Origin: Paracoccus sp. M683
GTDB lineage: Bacteria > Pseudomonadota > Alphaproteobacteria > Rhodobacterales > Rhodobacteraceae
DNA: 64,000 nucleotides
NCBI RefSeq assembly: GCF_007096355.1
Contig: NZ_VKDF01000006.1
Location: 68,896 to 132,895 of the forward strand
Direction: 5' to 3'
The notes under the pieces were generated by a model. The model ran no database searches, had not been told where the DNA came from, and worked only from the letters and a program-made list of their open reading frames with translations. Shown here piece after piece: positions 51,110 to 59,969 of the stretch; the first letter of the stretch is position 1, and every line of letters starts with the position of its first letter. The translations under genes and the position numbers were made by a program.

Positions 51110-51616
51110 ATGAAACGACTGACGGTGCCCTTGCTGATCGCGACGCTGGCTGTGGCCGGCTGCGGCGGACGTTACAGCGACAGCGGCTGGAACCCGTTGG
51201 GGTGGTTCGGATCGGATCGCGGCCCGACCTCGCTGGAACCCGAGGGCGGTTATGCCACGACCAATACCGATGCCCGCCCCGGCATCCCGGCCATCACCGG
51301 CGCCCATTGGGAAGTGCTGAACGAGGGGCGGCTGCTGGTCGTGACCGGCCTTGGTGCCACCAAGGGCTATTGGGATGCCGAACTGATCACCGAGGCGCCC
51401 AGCCCCTCGGGCCGGCTGACGCCGGATCCCGACGGCGTGCTGCGCCTGCGCTTTGTCGCCTGGCCGCCGCCTGCTGACAGCGATGCCGCGCGCATGCCTG
51501 CCCGCCCCGAGACCGACACGATCAGCGTGGCGCTGACCCTGTCGTCGAATGTGCTGGCCGGGGTTCAGCAGGTGCAGATCTCGGGCGCGACCAATACGAT
51601 CACGATCCGGCGGTAA
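51110..51616 (+). CDS. Predicted lipoprotein
   Basis: 168 aa. Signal peptide with lipobox AVAGC (Cys18). The mature domain has several beta-strand-like stretches: ALGATKGYWDAELITEAP and DTISVALTLSSNVLAGVQQVQISGATNTI. No family recognised; it would sit in the envelope. Divergent from sufE. Confidence 0.75.
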   Translation: MKRLTVPLLIATLAVAGCGGRYSDSGWNPLGWFGSDRGPTSLEPEGGYATTNTDARPGIPAITGAHWEVLNEGRLLVVTGLGATKGYWDAELITEAPSPSGRLTPDPDGVLRLRFVAWPPPADSDAARMPARPETDTISVALTLSSNVLAGVQQVQISGATNTITIRR

Positions 51617-51667
51617 ACGGCCGACGCAACTTGACGTTGCGCGGCGCGGCAGCCAATTCTGGCCGCG

Positions 51668-53806
51668 TTGCGTTTGTATTACGCCAGGTTTCGTTTTGAT
51701 CCGTTCACTGTTTTGCCGGTCCATATATTGTCACATCCCCAGATCATCCCCGGCTCGCATCTTGCCGCGATCGCCCATGACGACGCGCCGTTTCTGCTGG
51801 AATGGGTTCTGCATCACCGCCTGATCGGTTTTGACAGGATCACCGTCTATGGCGACGGCATCACCGAGCAGGCCAGCCAGCTTGGCCGCGCCCTTGCCAG
51901 CGCCGGCCTGATCAAGTTCCGCGAAGGCGTGGCGGCCCCCGATTCTGCCCCCGGCGTCGCGTTGGCGGCCTGTCTGGGCGATCTTCTGTCCCGCGCGCGT
52001 CGGGATGGCACCGAATGGTTGCTGCCCCTGGGGATCGAGGAGTTTCTGCTGGTCGAAGAAGGCGACGGCGGGCTTGGCGCCCTGCTGGGGGCTGTCCCGC
52101 CCGATGCCGGACTGATCAGCCTGACCTGGCAGATTTTTGGCAATGCGGGCCATGGCGATTTCAGCGACCGGCTGGTTACCCGGCGCTTTACCCGCGCGGC
52201 ACCCGTCCAGCAGGGCCGTCTGGTGGCGCCGCTTGGGGTCAAGACCCTGCTGCGCCCGCACACCGCCGAGCGGCTTGGCAGGCACCGCCCGATGCTGGCG
52301 GAGGGCAGGCACCTTTGGGTGAACGGCGCGGGTCAGGACGTGACCGAATATTACCGCGACAGCCGCTGGTTCGCGTTGGCCGACAAGCCCGGCTTCGGCC
52401 ATGGCCGAATCGCCTTTTACGCCACGCGCGACAATGCCAGCTGGCTGGTCCGGGCGATGAACCCGGCCCAGCGCGCCCGCGGCCTGACGCCTGCCGATTT
52501 CCGCAACCTGCTGACCCAGCACGGCCGCATCAACGTCAACCGGATCGACGAGGACGCCATGCAGCCCTGGGCCGCGCGCATCGAGACCGGCATGGCCGAG
52601 TTGCTGCAATCCCACCCCCAACTGCGCCAGGCGCAGACCGACGCCGTCACCGATCTGTCGCAGCGCATCGCGGATTTCTCGGCCGGGCTGGAAGGCAATG
52701 CCCGCGAGGCCGTCGATCTGTTCCTGACCGGTCAGGATGTGCCGGCCGAATTGCTGGAATGGGAAACCACGGGCCGGGTCTCGCACCGGGTCGACAGCGG
52801 CAAATGGCGCAAGCTGGCCGAGGCGCATAATGCCGGGCGCGACGATGACGAGTTGTTCCTTGACGCCGACGAGCGGCCCGAATTCGACAAGGACGACCCC
52901 GATCTGGTCATCAAGGCCCCTGCCTGGCTGGCCGATCTGCGGCTTTCACCGCATGGCCGGGGTTTCTATCATTCGATCCCCGGATATGCCCTGACCCATG
53001 TTCACCGCAGCGATGATCATCTGATCGTCAGCTTCGACAACCTGTCATCGGTGCGCGACAACCCGGTGGATCGCGACCCCTGGGGCTATGAATTCGTGCG
53101 CAAATCGGGGTGGTCGCATCTGGGGGTGATGGGCTATGCCGGCGACTGGTATCGCAGTGGCGCGCTGATGGACGAGCTGACGCGACTGCGCGATCAGGGG
53201 CTGTTCGCGCAATACCGGCATGTCACCTTCATGGGAACCTCGATGGGCGCCTTTGCGGCCTGTGCCTTCGCACCCCTGGCGCCGGGCTGCACCGTCATCG
53301 CCTTTTCGCCGCAGGAAACGCTGGATCCGAAACTGGTCCCCTGGGAAAATCGCTTTGGCTCGGGGCGCAAGGCGAATTGGACCGGGCGCTTCTCCTCGGC
53401 CGATCAGGGGCTGGAGGCGGCGGGGCAATCCTGGCTGTTCTATGACCCCTGCTTCGCCCCGGATTTGCGCCACGCACAGCGCTTTACCGCGCCGGGGGCC
53501 GAGCGGCTGGAAATGCGGCTGGCCGGACACAAGACCGCGCTGGTCCTGCGTGCCGGCGGCGTCTTGTCGCGCCTTGTACGCGAGATCGTAGGCGGCAGCT
53601 TTTCCCGCGCGGATTTCCCCGCGCTGTATCAGCCCTGCCGCCGCACACCGGCCTATCTGTCCGAAGTCGCCGAAAAGCTGGCCGAACGAGGCCGCACCCG
53701 CCTGCTGCGCCGCTATATCCGCGCCATCGAGGCACACGACATGACCCGTTTGGCCAAAGGGTTGCGTCGCCGCCACCTGCAATCGGGACGCAAGCAGGCC
53801 GGTTAG
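51668..53806 (+). CDS. Glycosyltransferase fused to an alpha/beta-hydrolase-like domain
   Basis: 712 aa. The N-terminal ~250 residues begin AAIAHDDAPFLLEWVLHHRLIGFDRITVYGDG, as in GT2/GT92-type transferases of capsule or exopolysaccharide gene sets. The C-terminal part, from about residue 415, contains LIVSFDNLSS and VTFMGTSMGAFAACAFAP, a nucleophile elbow G-x-S-x-G of the alpha/beta-hydrolase type. The start is uncertain: the frame opens at TTG 51668 with no ATG or clear ribosome site near. The neighbour is a GSCFA protein, converging 41 bases away. Confidence 0.72.
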   Translation: MRLYYARFRFDPFTVLPVHILSHPQIIPGSHLAAIAHDDAPFLLEWVLHHRLIGFDRITVYGDGITEQASQLGRALASAGLIKFREGVAAPDSAPGVALAACLGDLLSRARRDGTEWLLPLGIEEFLLVEEGDGGLGALLGAVPPDAGLISLTWQIFGNAGHGDFSDRLVTRRFTRAAPVQQGRLVAPLGVKTLLRPHTAERLGRHRPMLAEGRHLWVNGAGQDVTEYYRDSRWFALADKPGFGHGRIAFYATRDNASWLVRAMNPAQRARGLTPADFRNLLTQHGRINVNRIDEDAMQPWAARIETGMAELLQSHPQLRQAQTDAVTDLSQRIADFSAGLEGNAREAVDLFLTGQDVPAELLEWETTGRVSHRVDSGKWRKLAEAHNAGRDDDELFLDADERPEFDKDDPDLVIKAPAWLADLRLSPHGRGFYHSIPGYALTHVHRSDDHLIVSFDNLSSVRDNPVDRDPWGYEFVRKSGWSHLGVMGYAGDWYRSGALMDELTRLRDQGLFAQYRHVTFMGTSMGAFAACAFAPLAPGCTVIAFSPQETLDPKLVPWENRFGSGRKANWTGRFSSADQGLEAAGQSWLFYDPCFAPDLRHAQRFTAPGAERLEMRLAGHKTALVLRAGGVLSRLVREIVGGSFSRADFPALYQPCRRTPAYLSEVAEKLAERGRTRLLRRYIRAIEAHDMTRLAKGLRRRHLQSGRKQAG

Positions 53807-53847
53807 ACCCCGGCCGCGCGCCGCCTGCCCCGTCCTGCCCCGCCGGA

Positions 53848-55257
53848 TCAGGCCAGCTGGTCGCGGAACTCGCTGCGGGCCGGAAAGCGTTCGACATGTC
53901 GCGCCAGCAGGTCGCCGATATGATCCTGACGGCGCAGCGGCCGGCACAGGCGGATCATCCGTTCCAGCGGCCAGGGCCGGTCGGGCGCCAGCTGATGCAC
54001 CTGTTCCAGCACCGCATATTCCTCGGCCGTCTGGCGTTTCTGGCGATGCATCGCCGCCTTTTGCAGCAACAGATCGGGATGACCATCGACCACGGCGGCA
54101 TTATCGACAAACAGCGCCGCCAGCTTGTCCCATTCTTCCAGCTTCAGCATCAGCTTGGCGGTGGACATGATGGCCGCGGGCGTCAGCCCCTCGGCGGCCG
54201 GCGCGGCACCGGCCGGTGCGCTGGCGACGGCTTCCGCCTTGGTCCCAGATGCCGCCGCCTGCGGCTTGGGCTGCGCGTCGGCCGGAAAATAGGTCGCGAT
54301 CACGCTGGACATGATCCGTGCCACCAGATCCGGGTTCACATGGCGATAATCATTCCGCGACCAGGCAATCGTCGGATTGGACAGGGTGACAAATTCATAG
54401 GACGGGAAATAGTCGACCTGTTCGACCTCGGTGACGAACTGGTCCAACACGGCGCGCTGCACCGATTTGGAATAGGCATTCGCCATCAGCACATCCATAT
54501 CCCGAAAGGTCGCCAACAGCGGCACCGGCGAGACGGTGATCAGCATCTTCAGCGGCTTTTCGCGGTGCTTCAGCAACAAGGCATGAAGCGCATGCAGCAT
54601 CTCCAGGATCTCGGCATAGCCCAGCACACGGAACTGGAACCGGTCGGGATATTTCCTGAGGATCTCGACCGGTGGGATCACGTTCAGATAGATGTCCAGC
54701 TCGCGGTCATACCAGGTCTCAACATAACCCAGCGTGATGATAATGACATCGGCATCCTTCACCTGCGCCATCGCATCAAGATAGCGGTGCCGGAACGCCA
54801 GCACCTTTTCCATCGGAAAGTCAATGCGCGCCTGACCCAGCTGCGGATCAAAGATCGGCTGATCTGTGTTGCCACTGTACAGAATCGCCTCGCCGGGAAA
54901 GCTGTCGCGTTCCAGCGCCCATTTCAATTCGTTGTAGATCGAGTGGATCGAGTATTTGTTGAAGAAATTCGAGGCCTCGCCAACGCTTTCCCCGACCTCA
55001 CCCAGATCGAAATCGCGGCTGAGAACGGTCATGCCATTTTCGATCAGCGCGGCCTCGACGTTTCGGGCAAAGCAGGACCCGATGGTAAAGACTGTATCGG
55101 TCGGCAGAATCTGAAAGCTGGGCCGCGCCACGGGCCATGCCAGCGGATACAGCCGCTCGCCGCCCTGTTCGGGCGAGGGATAGCGCCGCAGCCGATTGCG
55201 CCGGGCAAAGCCGAAGGCCTGATTAGCCGAGACATCAAGGATAAGCTTGCGATCCAT
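53848..55257 (-). CDS. GSCFA-domain protein
   Basis: 469 aa. The GSCFA motif is clear: TVFTIGSCFARNVEAALI, with NKYSIHSIYNELKWAL and the later SNPTIAWSRNDYRHVNPDLV block. GSCFA proteins are SGNH-like hydrolases seen near polysaccharide genes. C-terminal residues from about 325 are Ala/Pro/Lys-rich, followed by TPR-like helices (LMLKLEEWDKLAALFVDNAA). It may modify a surface glycan, as the adjacent transferase would suggest. Confidence 0.85.
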   Translation of the reverse strand: MDRKLILDVSANQAFGFARRNRLRRYPSPEQGGERLYPLAWPVARPSFQILPTDTVFTIGSCFARNVEAALIENGMTVLSRDFDLGEVGESVGEASNFFNKYSIHSIYNELKWALERDSFPGEAILYSGNTDQPIFDPQLGQARIDFPMEKVLAFRHRYLDAMAQVKDADVIIITLGYVETWYDRELDIYLNVIPPVEILRKYPDRFQFRVLGYAEILEMLHALHALLLKHREKPLKMLITVSPVPLLATFRDMDVLMANAYSKSVQRAVLDQFVTEVEQVDYFPSYEFVTLSNPTIAWSRNDYRHVNPDLVARIMSSVIATYFPADAQPKPQAAASGTKAEAVASAPAGAAPAAEGLTPAAIMSTAKLMLKLEEWDKLAALFVDNAAVVDGHPDLLLQKAAMHRQKRQTAEEYAVLEQVHQLAPDRPWPLERMIRLCRPLRRQDHIGDLLARHVERFPARSEFRDQLA

Positions 55258-55373
55258 GCATCTGCCTTGTCTGGTCCGATCCGGCCCCTACATTCATCAG
55301 CTTTTCCCGTTGCATGCAAGCGCACAAGCAGACCATTGCCACCGCCGCCGACACAGGCTAATCCCCCCACACC

Positions 55374-55463
55374 GGAGGAGTGGCAGAGTGGTTTAATGCA
55401 CCGGTCTTGAAAACCGACGTGGGTGAAAGTCCACCGTGGGTTCGAATCCCACCTCCTCCGCCA
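55374..55463 (+). tRNA. tRNA-Ser (UGA)
   Basis: 90 nt with acceptor GGAGGAG / CTCCTCC, discriminator G and encoded CCA. Anticodon loop CTTGAAAA gives TGA. A long variable arm and GTTCGAATC T loop are visible. It marks the left edge of the mobile element. Confidence 0.97.
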
Positions 55464-57018
55464 TTTTACAGTTACCCCCGCAATCACCCTCTAAAGCATT
55501 GAAGAACAACGAGAGTTTCGGGGTTCGAAACCCCATTTTCCGGTCATAGGCCAAACGCTCTGCAAAGGTCAGTCTGAGCACGAGTCGCTGGAGGTCGAAG
55601 CGCCCTGTTTGCCAGACTTTCCAAAGGTTTGCAGGGAAGGCCATTGCGAGTTCGAACATTTGGGTGAAGGCGGGATTCGGGCGGCCTGAAGTAGCCGCTT
55701 TTTCTTCGAGAATGAGCTTGTCCTGTTCCAGCGCCGCGATCTTGGTTTCGTAGGCCTTGATAACGGTTTTGTTCTCGGCCTCGACCAGACGGGCGAGCAA
55801 CGTATCTACCTGCTTGGACAGGTCAGCGATCTTCGCCTTGTAGAGCGCGCCCTGTTCCTTGGCGCGGGCCTGGCGGGCGTCCCACTCGGTTGCGAAGATG
55901 TCCTTGGCAATCGCCAGCTTGATCGGAGACGGCGTGATGGATTCCAGCAGGCCTTCGAACGCGCCTTCCATCTCATCGCGGCGGATGGACTTGCGGTAAG
56001 CCTCGCACCCTTTCTGGAAGCACATATAATAAGGATGCTTCGCGCCCGTCTTGCTGGTGGACCAGCAAGAGGTCAGCGGATGCTCGCACTCCCCGCACAG
56101 GGCAAAGCCGCGCAGCGGAAAGTCTTCCGAGATATCGGCGCGGGCAGCCACGCGCGCACCTTCCTTGATCCGCTCCTGGATGCGGGCATAGGTCTCCAGA
56201 GAGATCAGGCCGTCATGCTGGCCCTTGCGGAGCGAGATACCCCAGGCAGGAACTTCGATGTACCCTGCATAATGCGGGCGGGTCATCAGGCGGATAATTT
56301 CTTCATAACGGATGACGCCATCAGGAAAGCGGTCAGCGAAGGCAGGTTCGTCTTCGAGGAAACGTTTGACCTCGCCTTGCGAGGCAAAACGCCCGGTTGC
56401 AAAGCCTTCCAGGGCCTCGGCAATGATCGTGGCGAGAGGTTCGTCGCGCACCAGCATCTTGCCGCGCCCGATCACACGTTCATAGCGAAAGCCCGGAGGC
56501 GCGGGGAAACACCAGTAGCCGTTCAGGGTCCGCGCCCGCATGCGGTTCTTGGTCTGCTCGCGGTTTTTCTGGCGCTGGTGCTGTGACACTGAAGCCAGCA
56601 GGTTCTCGATCAGGATGGAATCGGAATCCTCGCCGAAGGTGATCGAGGGGCTTTCCAGCTTGCCGCCGATATCCTTTAGGGTGCGCCGCAGGGTCCAGTG
56701 CCCTTCGATGTCACGTGCGAAGCGGCTGATATCATCGATGATGACGATAATCCCTTCACTCTTCTGTCCCTTGATGAAGGTGATCAGCTCATTGAAGGAC
56801 GGACGCTCGACCTTGCCGCCTGACACCCCGCGCTCATGGAAGGTTTTGACGACCTCATATCCTTTGCGCTGCGCATATTCACGGCAGCGCGTGGCTTGAC
56901 TTTCAAGGCCATGGCCTTCTTCGACCTGGCGGGCGGAAGACACGCGGCAATAGATGACGGCGCGGGGCGCTAGCGCGGTATCAAGAAGGTTGTCAGATTT
57001 GGCGTTAGGTTTTGGCAT
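55393..57018 (-). CDS. Large serine recombinase
   Basis: 541 aa. The resolvase domain has VIYCRVSSARQ with the nucleophile Ser27 and GLESQATRCREYA, VSGGKVERPSF, IIVIIDDISRFARD. The recombinase domain follows, then a zinc ribbon with CGECEHPLTSC and later YMCFQKGCEAY, and a coiled coil. AAGGAG precedes the ATG. The last about 22 residues (from EEVGFEPT on) are encoded by the tRNA-Ser gene, with the stop at 55393 inside it, which suggests that integration at the tRNA 3' part created this end. It most likely integrates and excises the element. Confidence 0.88.
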   Translation of the reverse strand: MPKPNAKSDNLLDTALAPRAVIYCRVSSARQVEEGHGLESQATRCREYAQRKGYEVVKTFHERGVSGGKVERPSFNELITFIKGQKSEGIIVIIDDISRFARDIEGHWTLRRTLKDIGGKLESPSITFGEDSDSILIENLLASVSQHQRQKNREQTKNRMRARTLNGYWCFPAPPGFRYERVIGRGKMLVRDEPLATIIAEALEGFATGRFASQGEVKRFLEDEPAFADRFPDGVIRYEEIIRLMTRPHYAGYIEVPAWGISLRKGQHDGLISLETYARIQERIKEGARVAARADISEDFPLRGFALCGECEHPLTSCWSTSKTGAKHPYYMCFQKGCEAYRKSIRRDEMEGAFEGLLESITPSPIKLAIAKDIFATEWDARQARAKEQGALYKAKIADLSKQVDTLLARLVEAENKTVIKAYETKIAALEQDKLILEEKAATSGRPNPAFTQMFELAMAFPANLWKVWQTGRFDLQRLVLRLTFAERLAYDRKMGFRTPKLSLFFNALEGDCGGNCKMAEEVGFEPTVDFHPRRFSRPVH

Positions 57019-57023
57019 GAGCG

Positions 57024-57335
57024 TTACTCCTTGTTTTTATGATTAAATTCGGATGCAACTGTTTCATGCGCTGTCTCTACGGGTATGAGATACTGTAGCA
57101 CATCATCGAAGCCGAAGCCACTTTCCGGGGTGATTTTATCCCCAGCCCGCACGCTGAAGCCAAGGTCAACGAACGCGACCATGATCTGCCACAGGGCAAT
57201 CAGGAACTCGGCCTTCTGATCATCCGACAGAGCCTGATCATCCAGCTCTTGCCCGTAGCGCGAAAGCAAACGCTGACCCAGATCAGGCGGCGGCTCCCCC
57301 AGTGCTTGCGATTGTGTCTTTCCTCTATCTTCCAT
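57024..57335 (-). CDS. Hypothetical protein co-transcribed with the recombinase
   Basis: 103 aa; its stop is 5 bases before the recombinase start. Mostly helical and acidic, with ELDDQALSDDQKAEFLIALWQIMVAFVDLGFSV, a segment that could bind a partner. No family recognised. AAGGAG lies 6 bases ahead of the ATG at 57335; the longer frame to 57389 is less likely. Possibly a recombination-directionality or accessory factor, from position only. Confidence 0.7.
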   Translation of the reverse strand: MEDRGKTQSQALGEPPPDLGQRLLSRYGQELDDQALSDDQKAEFLIALWQIMVAFVDLGFSVRAGDKITPESGFGFDDVLQYLIPVETAHETVASEFNHKNKE

Positions 57336-57419
57336 GGCTTGCTCCTTTTTTGATTTGTTATTGTTCGTCAAAAGAGACGGACGCCCCACACAGCCAAGCG
57401 TCCGCCTCTCTTGTTCGCC

Positions 57420-57743
57420 TCAGCGGTAGCGACCTTCTTTGCGGGTATTGCCTTGCTGCGGCGCTGGTGCTTCGCGCTCTTCCCCGCGCTCGCGCCCAAG
57501 GTCCCGCATGGCGGAATGGGCTTCACGCGCAAGTTCGGCGATCCGCAGCAGTTCGCTGCGCGAGAACGAATTGCTGTCCTGCAAGCGCCCCTCCTTGTCC
57601 TCATAGGTGCGGGCCAGCGTGACGGTATGATACGGGCCGTCCGCGCCCTGGTTTTCCCAGAGGACGGCTTTCAGGCGTCCGTCACGAAACGTCTGGACAG
57701 GGGTATTGGCAGGGGTTTGGGCAGGCGTGTTTGTCTGGTCCAT
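57420..57743 (-). CDS. Hypothetical element-borne protein
   Basis: 107 aa with a beta-rich centre (TFRDGRLKAVLWENQGADGPYHTVTLARTYED) then a helix (RSELLRIAELAREAH) and a charged tail. The pattern is one I associate with small proteins on alphaproteobacterial conjugative elements, but no function is known. AAAGGAG precedes the ATG. It precedes the 57335 gene on the same strand by 84 bases. Confidence 0.75.
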   Translation of the reverse strand: MDQTNTPAQTPANTPVQTFRDGRLKAVLWENQGADGPYHTVTLARTYEDKEGRLQDSNSFSRSELLRIAELAREAHSAMRDLGRERGEEREAPAPQQGNTRKEGRYR

Positions 57744-57839
57744 GGAAAGCTCCTTTCATGGTGGCTGGTTAATGATCGGGGATGTTTATTCGTCCGATTG
57801 GCTGAGGATTGCCTCGAAGCGCAAAAGAACAAAGAAAGA

Positions 57840-57868
57840 ACATATCATATAGGCATCTCCGTTTTCAA
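57840..57868 (-). promoter_or_regulatory. Possible promoter of the 57743 gene
   Basis: On the minus strand TTGAAA (57868-57863) then, 17 bases on, ATATGT (57845-57840) within the AT-rich TATATGATATG segment. It lies in an AT-rich 150-base spacer and points to the accessory-recombinase genes. Confidence 0.3.
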
Positions 57869-57893
57869 GAAATTTGTGAACTGTTTCATTATA

Positions 57894-58358
57894 TTAGCGG
57901 GAGCGCATGCGCGGCTTGCGACCGCGCTCTGCTGTCTTCGACGCCTGCATGGCCTCTGTTTCCGCGCGGGTCACCGCCCGCCCGTCTGCGCGCTGTTCAA
58001 GCTTCGCAAACCAGTTCTCTTCATAGAGCTTGCGGTTTGGCAGCGCGAAGGACGGATGCGGATCGGGGAGAGCAGCGGTTGGGGTTTTGGGCGTGCGTCC
58101 ACCAACGGCACGGTCGGCAGTCTTGGCCGCATCCCTACTTGCCAAAAGGTCAGGCCCTCGCAGGCCCGACAGGAACTCTTCCTTCGCCAGCCCTGCATCG
58201 CGGTAGAACGCCGTATCGAACGAGGTAGGCAACTCACCCCGCTGTTCATAAGCCATGCTCTGCGCCGTGGGATTGAACGGAATGTGCGGCTGAGGTTGGG
58301 GCTGTGGTTGATCATAGACCTTTGCCCCAGCATTCGGTGTTTGCTTCTCATCACTCAT
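57894..58358 (-). CDS. Hypothetical protein overlapping the traG remnant
   Basis: 154 aa, Pro/Gln-rich start (YDQPQPQPQPHIPFNPTAQ) then helical, very basic C-terminus (KTAERGRKPRMRSR). Its ATG lies 8 bases inside the end of the coupling-protein gene, so they were one operon. A mobilisation or relaxosome role is possible from position. No known domain was recognised. Confidence 0.7.
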   Translation of the reverse strand: MSDEKQTPNAGAKVYDQPQPQPQPHIPFNPTAQSMAYEQRGELPTSFDTAFYRDAGLAKEEFLSGLRGPDLLASRDAAKTADRAVGGRTPKTPTAALPDPHPSFALPNRKLYEENWFAKLEQRADGRAVTRAETEAMQASKTAERGRKPRMRSR

Positions 58359-59310
58359 GTTGCATTCCCTCCACGTAAGACCAGGAGCCTTGCCGATATT
58401 GCGGCAGGTGCGCGAAGCGCTCCGGTACGGATTCCGTGATGATTTTCCGCCGCCTTTGCCCCCACAGGGTCTGGATCACCACGCTATCGAGCGGCGGATG
58501 GTATGGATCAGGCAGGTATTTTCCTGCGCTCAAGCGCTGCCGCCAGTACGGCGTGCGCGAGGCCAGCAGCGGGCCTGACAGACCATCCGCAAACACGATC
58601 AGCTTGTCAGGCGGGAGATGCAGCAGTTCATCCGGCGTGACGAGATGCCTGCGCATCAGGCGCTTATGTCCGCTCTCATAGGTGAGTTTTTTCAGTTCCG
58701 CAGCGCCTGCGAACGGGTCTGCCCCGTTCAGGATGGCGCTCATCAGCTTTTGCCGTTCTGCCGCCGCGCGGGCATTGACCAGCGGGTCGGCAATCTCCAG
58801 CGTCTGCGCGCCGATCATGTCAGAGATGGATTTGGCTGTCTCGAAATCCCGTATCCCGAAATAAAGCTGCACCTGCGCGCTGGAGAGCAGAATCGTCTTG
58901 GCATGCGCCCCGAGCGCTTCCATTTGCGCTGGCGACTGGAAGACCGCGAACGGCCTGATGCCGATGCCAGCCCCATAGCTAAATAGCTTGGGCACAAGAT
59001 CGAACCCGCCGAGCAGCGCGCATTCATCCAGTATCCAGTCCTGCTTCGGGGCAGACGGCTTTCTCGACTTGATCACGAACAGGGCAGAGAGCAGCGCCTT
59101 GATGATCGGCGCATGGGTGATCATTCGTTCCGGCTCGCAGACAATGAACAGGTTGGCGAAGCGCTCAGCCGCGCAGAGGTCATCGGCGAGGGACAGCGAG
59201 AACGGCGGCGATACCGCACGGCGCAGGTTCGGGTCGGACAGGCTGGCAAGCGCATTGCCCACTTCCCCCATCACGTCCTTTATCGCGCCATGGGCAGCCA
59301 CCCGCGTCAT
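58351..59310 (-). pseudogene. VirD4/TraG type IV coupling protein, 3' half only
   Basis: 319 aa from the first ATG. It contains the Walker B region DWILDECALLGGFDLVPKLFSYGAGIGIRPFAVFQSP, the IGAQTLEIADPL region and the TraG C-terminal block, but the N-terminal membrane helices and Walker A are absent. Upstream the frame stops at 59368-59370, and the region beyond shows no coupling-protein sequence. A full coupling protein is about 600 aa. The remnant is therefore probably inactive. What cut it, whether an inserted segment or a deletion, is not visible. Confidence 0.72.
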
Positions 59311-59385
59311 GCCGAACCAGTGACCCTTGGCTGACCTTCCGCTCCGTCCCCAATCTCTTCCCGGTTTTCACGTTAACGACGACCG

Positions 59386-59417
59386 CAAGATGTGTGCTGT
59401 AGTACAGCACTATCTTG
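59386..59417. repeat. 32-bp near-palindrome at the coupling-protein break
   Basis: CAAGAT ... GTGCTGTA-G-TACAGCAC ... ATCTTG: inner arms of eight bases (59394-59401 and 59403-59410) and outer six-base arms (59386-59391 and 59412-59417). Could be an operator or recombination site; no matching second copy was seen in the window. Confidence 0.6.
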
Positions 59418-59525
59418 GCAAGGGGACCCGCTGCGCGCCCCCGTTGCATCCCCCCGGCCCGTGGCTGGTCTCAGGGCATTGAGCCCGTCACCCAGCCAGT
59501 AGAACGTGTCGCCGTTCAATCACGA

Positions 59526-59782
59526 GCAGGGAGACGTCGCTCTCCCTGCACCCATCGACTTGGGCGGCGTTCCTGCCCCCAAGACCCCAGACCATGTCAT
59601 GGAGACGACTTCATCGAGACCAAGGACGGGAGCACTTCATAGCTGCCCTTCCCTGGACCCATCCCATCGACCAACCTTCCGCAGGTTGGATGCCGTCAGC
59701 GCATCGGCGCTGAACCCGATCAGGGGGCCACGCGCCGCCCCCTGAACCCAGCTCGCAGGGCTTGGAGAACTTTACTTCTCCA
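59526..59782. other. Cluster of five perfect hairpins, no gene
   Basis: The 659 bases between the coupling-protein fragment and the defence operon contain no credible gene. Perfect stems are at 59526-59549 (9 bp), 59671-59689 (7 bp), 59696-59713 (7 bp), 59720-59745 (8 bp) and 59763-59782 (7 bp). This density suggests a structured RNA or the remains of an inserted sequence such as a group II intron, but no domain V signature or reverse transcriptase is present. The identity is unknown. Confidence 0.5.
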
Positions 59783-59917
59783 CCGACGTCGAACCAAGCA
59801 TGGCCTTCGAGCCGTTCGGTCACCAATCGCGCGAGTCGTCATTCTCTCGGCCGACACCCTCCACCCGTCCCACGGCGCAATGCGAAGTCGAACAAGCCAC
59901 GGGCAAATCAATAGTTT

Positions 59918-59945
59918 TTGACTTGTCTTTCCAGTATGTTATCGT
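59918..59945 (+). promoter_or_regulatory. Promoter of the ABC-3C operon
   Basis: TTGACT (59918-59923), 16-base spacer, TATCGT (59940-59945), 24 bases before the ATG at 59970. The -10 is imperfect. Confidence 0.45.
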
Positions 59946-59969
59946 CTCTCAAACAAGTGAGCAGGCAGG

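Noticed and set aside
55044..55487. 147-codon minus frame across tRNA-Ser
   Set aside because: Typical spurious translation through a tRNA gene.
59180..59449. 89-codon minus frame near the coupling-protein break
   Set aside because: Out of frame with the coupling protein and without recognisable features; it does not restore the missing half.
59418..59800. Group II intron fragment
   Set aside because: Hairpins are suggestive, but no domain V or reverse transcriptase was found.
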